From contig JADDPM010000093.1 in NCBI GenBank assembly GCA_016781885.1, positions 1-8,883 on the forward strand: a stretch of 8,883 nucleotides of DNA, in the 5' to 3' direction. Source of the stretch: Rubrobacter sp. GTDB lineage: Bacteria > Actinomycetota > Rubrobacteria > Rubrobacterales > Rubrobacteraceae. Below the pieces are notes generated by a model. It made no database searches and was not told the origin of the DNA. It was given only the letters and a program-made list of their open reading frames with translations. Shown piece after piece: positions 1 to 5,380 of the stretch; the first letter of the stretch is position 1; each line of letters starts with the position of its first letter. Both the position numbers and the translations under genes were made by a program.

Positions 1-15
1 TGGAGCAGGGCTTGA
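1..15 (+). CDS. C-terminal end of an upstream gene, probably tsaB (partial)
   Basis: Reading from base 1 gives W-S-R-A and then TGA at 13-15. This stop overlaps the TTG start of rimI (TTG at 12-14), the typical stop/start overlap of translationally coupled genes. In many bacteria tsaB, a subunit of the t6A tRNA-modification machinery, lies directly before rimI, and tsaD lies further downstream here. The tsaB identity is therefore inferred from context only. Four residues cannot identify a protein. Confidence 0.4.
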   Translation, partial: WSRA

Positions 16-458
16 CGGAGCTGCGCGTGCGCCAGATGCGCGCCGCGGACCTCCCCGAGGTTATGGAGACGGACCGGCGGAGCCTCCCCCGGCCGTGGAG
101 CGAGGTCCTTTGGCGCGAGGAGATGGAGAGCCCGTTCGGCCTCTACCTGATTCTCGAAGAGGACGGCGAGGTCTGCGGGCACATAGGGCTAAAGCTGATC
201 TCCGACGAGGCGCACGTAATGACCGTCGCGGTACGTCCCGAGAAGCGCCGGCGGGGCCACGCCCGCACGCTTATCCAGGCCGCCCTCGCCGTCCCGGTCG
301 CGGCTGGTGTGAGGAGCGTGTACCTGGAGGTACGTCCAAGCAATGTCGCGGCCCGTACCCTCTACGAGTCGCTAGGTTTTCGAACCACCGCCGTCCGGCG
401 GGGCTACTACGGCGACGAGGACGCGCTGCTAATGACTCTGGAGCTCGAGAATCATTAG
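12..458 (+). CDS. rimI: Ribosomal protein bS18-alanine N-acetyltransferase (GNAT family)
   Basis: A 148-residue GNAT acetyltransferase, full length for RimI, which transfers acetyl from acetyl-CoA to the N-terminal alanine of ribosomal protein S18 in the cytoplasm. The N-terminal part (LRVRQMRAADLPEVMETDR, then PWSEVLWREEM) fits the family substrate-side region. The central VAVRPEKRRRGHARTLI segment (about residues 73-89) carries the R-x-x-G-x-A pyrophosphate-binding loop. The C-terminal NVAARTLYESLGF and RRGYY elements (about 110-133) are characteristic of RimI. The TTG start overlaps the upstream stop, and GGAG/AGGG bases just before it can act as ribosome binding site, so it looks translationally coupled. 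No frame disruption is seen. The neighbourhood (tsaB?, rimI, tsaD) is the usual one. Another GNAT substrate cannot be excluded. Confidence 0.9.
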   Translation: MTELRVRQMRAADLPEVMETDRRSLPRPWSEVLWREEMESPFGLYLILEEDGEVCGHIGLKLISDEAHVMTVAVRPEKRRRGHARTLIQAALAVPVAAGVRSVYLEVRPSNVAARTLYESLGFRTTAVRRGYYGDEDALLMTLELENH

Positions 459-524
459 GGAGCAAAGGACCCGGAGAAGGTGCTACCCTCGCTCCGACGC
501 GTCCGAACGGTGGGGAGGAATGAC

Positions 525-960
525 TTGGCATCCGTGTTCACGCGCATCATCGAGGGAGAGTTGCCGGGCCGCTTCGTGTGGAGCGACGATCGGTGCGTGG
601 CCTTTCTATCCATAAATCCGATCCGTCCGGGACACACCCTCGTCGTCCCCAGGCAAGAGGTGGACCACTGGCTCGACCTGGCGGCGCACCTGACCGCTGT
701 CTCCAGGTCCGTCGGCAAAGCCATCAAGAGAGGTTCAACCCCTCGCGAGTCGGCCTCGTGATAGCGGGGCTCGAAGTACCTCACGTCCACATCCATCTGA
801 TGCAGTGGACGACCTGCAAGACCTCAACTTCGAGAACGCCGCCCGGGGGCCCACTCTGCGGAGCTGGACGAGGCCGCCGAGACTATAAGGCGGGCGCTCG
901 AAGAGCTCGGCTTCCGGCAGGTCGCGCGCTACACCCCGCCGGTCGCGGGCGCGAAGCTAA
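525..960 (+). pseudogene. HIT-family nucleotide hydrolase/transferase, broken by three frameshifts
   Basis: A TTG start at 525 sits 5 bases after a GGGGAGGA ribosome binding site (512-519) and reads MASVFTRIIEGELPG, followed by AFLSINPIRPGHTLVVPRQE, the N-terminal half of a HIT-domain protein of the actinobacterial Rv1262c-like kind. The frame is then lost. It continues in the second frame (from about 727) with FNPSRVGLVIAGLEVPHVHIHLM, split here as FNPSRVGLVIAG + LEVPHVHIHLM, which contains the HIT triad H-V-H-I-H. It continues in the third frame (from about 804) with DDLQDLNFENAARGPT, and returns to the first (from about 855) with AELDEAAETIRRALEELGF. Each junction is explained by one missing base. 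Family members bind nucleotides and cleave or transfer at the phosphate, using the central HIT histidine. The original stop is not identifiable. The end given is the TAA at 958, which is not in the last frame; that last frame stays open to 1253 across the opposite-strand gene. Confidence 0.82.
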
Positions 961-965
961 GAGCC

Positions 966-1214
966 TTAAGAGGAGTTGCGGTCCTCATCTTCCCGTTGCG
1001 TCTCGCGCTCCTTGCGGGCCTCCCGGCGGCGCCGGAGATCCTCCGCGCCACCGAACGGCTTCAGGAGGTAGAGGGCCGGGACCAGGCAGATCAGGAAGCT
1101 AAAGAAGATGCCCCCCGCGATAAAAGGGTCCGTGGGTTCCCGTACCACGTAGATCAGGAACTGTGCCAACAGCACCAGCGCGATAAACGCAAAGAGCAGC
1201 GAGAATGTCCTCAT
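966..1214 (-). CDS. Small two-helix membrane protein of unknown function
   Basis: An 82-residue protein with two hydrophobic segments, about residues 4-24 (LLFAFIALVLLAQFLIYVV) and 34-53 (AGGIFFSFLICLVPALYLL), joined by a short REPTDP loop. It ends in a strongly charged tail of about 28 residues rich in R, E, K and D (RRRREARKERETQREDEDR). This suggests an inner-membrane hairpin with a charged cytoplasmic tail. I do not recognise the family. The ATG has no convincing ribosome binding site but lies 7 bases after a TATACT hexamer, which suggests a leaderless mRNA. It converges on the HIT pseudogene and diverges from the methyltransferase relic. The frame is intact although both neighbours are broken, which supports its being a functional gene. 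Confidence 0.6.
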   Translation of the reverse strand: MRTFSLLFAFIALVLLAQFLIYVVREPTDPFIAGGIFFSFLICLVPALYLLKPFGGAEDLRRRREARKERETQREDEDRNSS

Positions 1215-1221
1215 AAAACCC

Positions 1222-1227
1222 AGTATA
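1222..1227 (-). promoter_or_regulatory. -10 hexamer of a probable leaderless promoter for the small membrane protein
   Basis: On the minus strand the sequence is TATACT-GGGTTTT-ATG, so the hexamer ends 7 bases before the start codon. Transcription would begin at or within a base or two of the ATG. No good -35 element is visible at 16-18 bases. Leaderless genes with this geometry are common in actinobacteria. Confidence 0.42.
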
Positions 1228-1273
1228 GTCGGTCAGGTGGCTCTACAGCGTAGGACAGCGCTAGCTCAGGGAA

Positions 1274-2071
1274 GTGGAGCTTCAAAAGGAGAGCATCAGA
1301 TCCGACACCGACTTCGACGGCGTAGCGGCGAGCTTCGAGGAGGAGATCTACAGCTCTTCCAAGGGGTACGTCAGGGAGCGCGTGCTATGGGAGACCTCTC
1401 GGACGAGCTCCCTCCGTCTCACGCGGAGGGCTCTCCATCCTCGACGCGGGCGGCGGCGCAGGCCGGATGGCTGTCCGTATGGCAAATTTGGGTAACAGGG
1501 TCCTCCTGTGCGACCCGTCGCGGGAGATGCTGGACAGAGCCGAAGAGCATGTCCGCGAAGCGAACCTCTCGAACTGCGTCACGACGGTGCATTCTTCTAC
1601 CCAGGACTTGAAGAGCTCGATAGACGGTGGGTTCGACATCGTGGCGTGCCAAGCGTTCTCGAATGGCTCGCGGACCCGAAATCGACGTTGGGATGCTTCG
1701 TCGAGCTAATGAAGCCCCCAGCGGGAGTCTCTCGCTGATGTTCTACAACCGCAACGCTGTCCTGCTCAAGCAAGTTTTTAGCGGAGAGTTCGTCGAGGCG
1801 TTGCGAGAGCGCAGGGAAGGGTACTACTCGCGAGGATGGGGCGATGGAGCCACGCCGCTCGCCGAGGAGACCGTCCGCGAGCGGCTCGACGAGTACGGGC
1901 TCGCGGTGAGATCCGGGTCCGGCATCCGCATCTTCCACGATCACCTGCCGGAAGACGCGCGAAGCCGGGATCGTCTAGACGGTCTTTCGGAGGTGCAGAG
2001 AGCTGCGCAAGCAAGAGCCGTTCGCCTCCCTCGGCCAGCACATACACTTGATCTGCGAACGCTCGCGATAG
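1274..2071 (+). pseudogene. cmoM: CmoM/SmtA-like SAM-dependent tRNA methyltransferase, broken by five frameshifts
   Basis: Stitching three frames gives about 267 residues (798 bases plus 6 missing), close to the 261 of E. coli CmoM, which methylates carboxymethoxyuridine-34 in tRNA using S-adenosylmethionine. The pieces run in order. From GTG 1274: FDGVAASFEEEIYSSSKGY and VRERVLWE. After about 1393: DLSDELPPSHAEG. After about 1430: LSILDAGGGAGRMAVRMA (the SAM-binding glycine loop) and VLLCDPSREMLDRAEEHV. After about 1654: VLEWLADPKSTLGCFVELMK. After about 1715: LSLMFYNRNAVLLKQVFSGE and GIRIFHDHLPEDARSRDRL. After about 1998: ELRKQEPFASLGQHIHLI and the stop at 2069-2071. The motifs TKG/SKG, LDAGGG, VLEW-ADP, LSLMFYN, FHD-L and QEP-LG-IH match CmoM specifically. 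Four junctions need one missing base and one needs two. Orthology to CmoM is inferred from these motifs; CmoA/CmoB partners cannot be checked here. Confidence 0.83.
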
Positions 2072-2113
2072 GCCGGTCCCGAACCGTTGCCGGCATGAAA
2101 TGGTTAGCCGAGA

Positions 2114-2122
2114 TGCTATAAA
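2114..2122 (+). promoter_or_regulatory. Extended -10 of a probable leaderless promoter for tsaD
   Basis: The sequence TGC-TATAAA (extended TG at 2114-2115, hexamer at 2117-2122) ends 6 bases before the tsaD ATG at 2129. No Shine-Dalgarno sequence lies between (CAACGC only). tsaD would therefore be transcribed from about its own first codon, independently of the broken genes upstream. No clear -35 is seen, as is usual with extended -10 promoters. Confidence 0.48.
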
Positions 2123-2128
2123 CAACGC

Positions 2129-3115
2129 ATGATCCTGGCTATCGAGACCTCTTGCGACGACACCTGCGCCGCCGTTCTCGAACCGGATGGGCGACGCGCC
2201 CTCTCGAACGTCGTCCACACCCAGACGCAGCACTCCCGCTACGGCGGCGTCGTTCCCGAGGTGGCCTCCCGCGCCCACCTCGAACGCATCGACGGGGTCG
2301 TACAGAAGGCGCTCGACGACGCCGGGACTAGTCTCGACCAGGTAGAGCGCGTCGTCGTTACGGTACGTCCCGGTCTCATCGGCGCGCTGCTCGTCGGCCT
2401 CTCGGCGGCCAAGGGACTCGCCTACGCGCGGAGGCTCCCCCTAGTACCCGTCAACCACCTCGAAGGCCACGTCGCCGCCGCCTACCTCGCCGACCCCACG
2501 CTCGATCCGCCCTTCGTAGCCCTGATCGCCTCCGGCGGCCACACCGCCCTCTACTCCGTGACGGAGAGCGGCATGACCCTCCTCGGCCAGACCCTCGACG
2601 ACGCCGCCGGCGAGGCCCTCGACAAGGGTGCCCGCATGCTCGGTCTGGGCTTCCCCGGCGGCCCCGCCCTCTCAAAGGCCGCGCAAGGCGGGGACCCTAC
2701 ACGCTACGACTTTCCCGTCGCCCTAAAGGAGAGGAGTAGCCTCGACTTCAGCTTCTCCGGCCTCAAGACTAGCCTCCTCTACAAGCTCAAGGCGCTCGAC
2801 GAGGGAGACGTCCGGGAAGAACTGCCGCACCTCGCCGCCGGCTACGAGGCTGCCGTCGTAGAGGCGCTAAGCCGCAAGCTCCTGCGTGCCGCCGACCTGC
2901 ACAACGCCTCCGCCCTCGTAGTCGCCGGGGGCGTGGCCGCTAATGTCTCGTTGCGCCGGAGGCTGATGGAGGAATGTGAGGAGCGCAGGGTAAAGCTCGT
3001 CATCCCGCCGCCCGAGCTGTGTACCGACAACGCGGCTATGATTGGGGCTGCCGCCCCAAATACCCTCGCCATCCCCTTCCCGGACTACCTCGGTCTCAAC
3101 GCCCGCAGCGTCTGA
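2129..3115 (+). CDS. tsaD: tRNA N6-adenosine threonylcarbamoyltransferase TsaD
   Basis: A 328-residue, full-length TsaD (Kae1/YgjD/OSGEP family), the catalytic subunit that transfers the threonylcarbamoyl group from TC-AMP to A37 of ANN-reading tRNAs with TsaB and TsaE. It starts MILAIETSCDDTCAAVL, which fixes the ATG. The metal ligands are visible: H110 and H114 in HLEGH, and D300 in CTDNAAMIGAA. The ASKH-fold elements SGGHT (135-139), GFPGGP (174-179), SFSGLKTSLL (208-217) and VAGGVAANVSLR (265-276) are all present. The normally near-invariant GPGL loop reads R80-PGL. No frame damage is seen, unlike the genes on both sides. It probably has its own leaderless promoter. The sequence after the stop shows no convincing terminator. 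Confidence 0.97.
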   Translation: MILAIETSCDDTCAAVLEPDGRRALSNVVHTQTQHSRYGGVVPEVASRAHLERIDGVVQKALDDAGTSLDQVERVVVTVRPGLIGALLVGLSAAKGLAYARRLPLVPVNHLEGHVAAAYLADPTLDPPFVALIASGGHTALYSVTESGMTLLGQTLDDAAGEALDKGARMLGLGFPGGPALSKAAQGGDPTRYDFPVALKERSSLDFSFSGLKTSLLYKLKALDEGDVREELPHLAAGYEAAVVEALSRKLLRAADLHNASALVVAGGVAANVSLRRRLMEECEERRVKLVIPPPELCTDNAAMIGAAAPNTLAIPFPDYLGLNARSV

Positions 3116-3293
3116 GCGTTCAGCGCGGCATCCTCGCGTCTCGCGGGTTGGCCTGACATAGTTCTTGCTCTCCGCTACCCTGGCGAAGTCCTATTGACGG
3201 ATTATAACTGCTCTGCAAGAGTGTCCGAGTGCCCGGTCGTCGTCTGGCGCTTCGTCTGGTTACCGGACGTCGCGGCTTGGAGAGGGAGTAAGC

Positions 3294-4857
3294 TTGCTGG
3301 AGAGTTCAAGGTTCGCGAGATCATGCTACGCCATGCTCGCCGTGGCGGTGTTAATGGCGATACTGAAGCTGGGTGGCGTCTTGGGCGCGGAACCTCTCTT
3401 CCTGCAAACGGTGCCCGCGGAGCCTGTCGCGAAGACCTCGGAGCCGACGGTGGGGAGGCCGGTCCCGGAGGGGGAGGTCCCGGAGCGGGAGGCGCCGGAC
3501 CTGCGCAACTTGGCGGAGCCCGCGCCGGATCTGAGCAAGCGCTTGCTAGCCGGGATGCCGGATAAACCCAACGAGGAAACGCTCGAGGTTCCCGTCTTCT
3601 ACCGACCGTCCAGCAGAGACTCTGGCGGGCCGGTCTGCGGGGACCTCGGGGACTTTCCGAGGAGCAGCAGGGTCGTCTTCCCGCTGCCGGAGGAGTACTT
3701 CAACTCCTACGACGATACGTGGGGGGCGGCGCGTCCGCAGGGCGGACACGAGGGGAGCGACCTGATGAGCCCGGCAGGAACGCCGGAGTTCGCGATCACG
3801 GACGGTACCCTGGTCCCGGTCAAGAGGACCAACGAGAACGGCTGGAACCGTCTCGGCGGCTACACAGTAATGCTCGAGGCCGCCTACGACGCCGGCCCGA
3901 TCAAGGAGCGCGACCTCTTCTACTACGCTCACATGGACGAGGAGAACATGCTCCCCATCGGCACGAAAGTCCGGGCGGGACAGAAGATCGGGACCGTCGG
4001 CGATACGGGCGAGGGCCCGGAAGGCACCCGGGGCAAGTTCCCTTCCACCTGCACCTCGGCTGGTACGACGGGAGCGGAGACCGGGCCACCCCTAAGTCCG
4101 GCGCGATGAACCCCTACCCGCTCCTCCTCTGGCTCGAACAGAACGGCGGCGCGGTCTCCGGCGGCACGGACGTCTCCTACTGCGAGGCCCCGCAAAGCCC
4201 CGTCCCCGAACCCTCCACCGGCGAGCCCTCCTGGCCCGCCCCCGATTCCCCCGGCACGACCCCCGACCTCGATACCGCCGACCCGGACGACCCCCGTCCC
4301 AGCCCGTCTTCAGAGAGATCCTCCACAACCACCCTACAGAGCGCGAGGAGACCGCGCACAAAGATTCGCCCGAGATGGAGAACGAGAAGGCCGTCAAGAA
4401 GAGAAAGGTACACAAAGCGAGCCCGAAGAGCATACCCGAGACGAGGGAAGGACACCGCGCCGGCAGCCCCGCTCGCAACGAGAACGGTTCCGCCCGGGAG
4501 AGCTACCGGACCTCTCATCCGTCCGGCGGGGTGAGCATTCCGCAACCGGAGCCTCGCGGCGAACCCCAGCCTTTTCTGACCGGGCCTTTCAAACGATCAC
4601 ATGCCTCCATACTCGCGGACGTGATCTACGAAGCCAAAACGATAAAGCACCGCGACGAACGAGACTTCCCGGACCAGAAGAAACGAAAGAAGCCTCCCAA
4701 TTCCACCAGGAACAAAAGCCCCAAAGAGAGCCGGTCCGCCCCCGGCATCACAAAGACTCCGGCGGCGAGCAAGAAGAACAGCGAGCCTGACGAACGGGAA
4801 CCGAAAGAGAAGAGCGCTCCGTCAGGGACTCCCGGTAAGCCCGAGGATGGAGAGTAG
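3294..4857 (+). pseudogene. Membrane-anchored M23 (LytM-type) peptidase with long charged tail, broken by two frameshifts
   Basis: A TTG start at 3294 follows a GAGAGGGAG ribosome binding site. Residues 11-31 (CYAMLAVAVLMAILKLGGVL) form a signal anchor, followed by a Pro/Glu-rich linker (about 40-100). The M23 zinc peptidase domain, which cleaves peptidoglycan cross-links, begins with H-x-x-x-D (H152, D156, in GGHEGSDLM), then GTPEFAITDGTLVPV, YYAHMDEENMLPIGTKVRAG (H213) and KIGTVGDTG. One base is missing near 4037. The next frame continues PFHLHLGWYDGS with the H-x-H motif, then NPYPLLLWLEQNGG and a Pro/Ser-rich linker. A second missing base near 4300-4305 moves to the frame reading PVFREILHNHPTEREE, then a roughly 180-residue Lys/Arg/Glu-rich tail ending at TAG 4855-4857. 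Restored length is 521 residues. All zinc and catalytic residues survive, so decay is recent or the shifts are artefacts. The 178 bases between tsaD and this gene hold only a weak TATAAC -10-like hexamer (3203-3208). Confidence 0.8.
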
Positions 4858-4867
4858 CGCTCCCTAA

Positions 4868-5026
4868 AGGCTGGCCAGTATAGGGCGTGACGGGAACGAT
4901 ACGATCAAGAACCCCGACGAGCTTATCGTCGAGAAGATGCTGCGGGATGTCCGCGCTGAACGCGAGGATACGGACCGTCGAAGCACAAGGAGCATCGACC
5001 GCGCTGCTTCTACGTTAACGGGTTAA
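4868..5026 (+). other. Coding-like open stretch without a good start; possible relic or tiny gene
   Basis: This frame is open from just after TAA 4865-4867 to TAA 5024-5026. It reads DGNDTIKNPDELIVEKML followed by RDVRAEREDTDRRSTRSID, with GC-rich third positions like real genes here. The only start codons are CTG 4871 and ATG 4937, neither with a ribosome binding site. The last 12 bases overlap the end of the convergent zinc-ribbon gene. It may be a fragment of a lost gene. I recognise no family. Confidence 0.22.
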
Positions 5027-5263
5027 CGAGAGCACCCGTTTGCGCTCTTCGCCATCAAGGATGGTGCTGCGGGCGCACCTGATGCAGGTGGCGTGTACGT
5101 TCTCGGGATGGTCCTTGAGGTACACGAAAGCCACCTTCTTCGGCACCCGGTACAAAATGTGTTCGGTGGTCTCGCCACAAACCTCGCACCGGCGCTGCTC
5201 GCGGCCGAGCTCTTTGGGTAGCCGGTTGAGGCTCGGTATCCTGTCTGTGCGGAACACGCTCAT
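5015..5263 (-). CDS. Small CxxC/CxxC zinc-ribbon protein of unknown function
   Basis: An 82-residue protein with two cysteine pairs, C26-x-x-C29 (RRCEVCGETTEH) and C60-x-x-C63 (ATCIRCARS), about 30 residues apart. This is the layout of a single treble-clef or zinc-ribbon domain binding one zinc ion. Between them lies ILYRVPKKVAFVYLKDHPE, probably the beta strands. The N-terminal 20 residues are basic and the C-terminus is charged (DGEERKRVLSLTR). The role is unknown; nucleic-acid or protein binding is possible. It is divergent from groEL, with interleaved promoters. Its ATG has no ribosome binding site and lies 7 bases after a TACAAT hexamer, so its mRNA is probably leaderless. The intact frame and cysteine pattern argue for a real gene. 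Confidence 0.72.
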   Translation of the reverse strand: MSVFRTDRIPSLNRLPKELGREQRRCEVCGETTEHILYRVPKKVAFVYLKDHPENVHATCIRCARSTILDGEERKRVLSLTR

Positions 5264-5266
5264 GGT

Positions 5267-5295
5267 TTGAATTGTAACCCGCCGCGGACTATACT
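5267..5295 (+). promoter_or_regulatory. Primary-sigma promoter of groEL
   Basis: TTGAAT (5267-5272), a 17-base spacer and TATACT (5290-5295) form a near-consensus housekeeping promoter. Transcription should start about 5302-5303, at the first base of the CIRCE operator, leaving a leader of about 78 bases before the GTG start. Confidence 0.75.
5271..5276 (-). promoter_or_regulatory. -10 hexamer of a probable leaderless promoter for the zinc-ribbon gene
   Basis: The minus strand reads TACAAT-TCAAACC-ATG, with the hexamer ending 7 bases before the start codon and no Shine-Dalgarno site. It overlaps the -35 of the divergent groEL promoter by two bases. Its own -35 would fall on the groEL -10. 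The two promoters therefore occupy the same stretch of DNA. Confidence 0.45.
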
Positions 5296-5302
5296 TCGCG
5301 TG

Positions 5303-5329
5303 TTGGCACTCTCGTGGGAAGAGTGCCGA
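5303..5329. promoter_or_regulatory. CIRCE heat-shock operator (HrcA binding site)
   Basis: The inverted repeat TTGGCACTC-N9-GAGTGCCGA differs from the classical CIRCE TTAGCACTC-N9-GAGTGCTAA at only three positions (one in the left arm, two in the right) and keeps the arms complementary and the 9-base spacer. It sits at the predicted transcription start of groEL, where HrcA would block initiation at normal temperature and release on heat shock. The repressor gene is not in this window. Confidence 0.92.
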
Positions 5330-5380
5330 AAGCGGTAATTTCGCCGCGTGTAGGTTGCAGTCTAGCAGAGGAGGTCAAGA

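Noticed and set aside
95..531. Long open frames on both strands overlapping rimI
   Set aside because: They are Arg/Gly/Pro-rich shadows of the rimI frame, produced by high GC content, with no recognisable domain.
229..2370. Repeated GGTACGTCC string (about 231, 329 and 2363)
   Set aside because: All three occurrences encode Val-Arg-Pro inside genes, so coincidence of protein sequence and codon choice explains them.
3194..3565. Open frame starting with TTG before and inside the M23 gene
   Set aside because: It becomes Gly/Ala-rich low complexity exactly where it overlaps the signal anchor and linker of the peptidase; the peptidase frame has the ribosome binding site and domain motifs.
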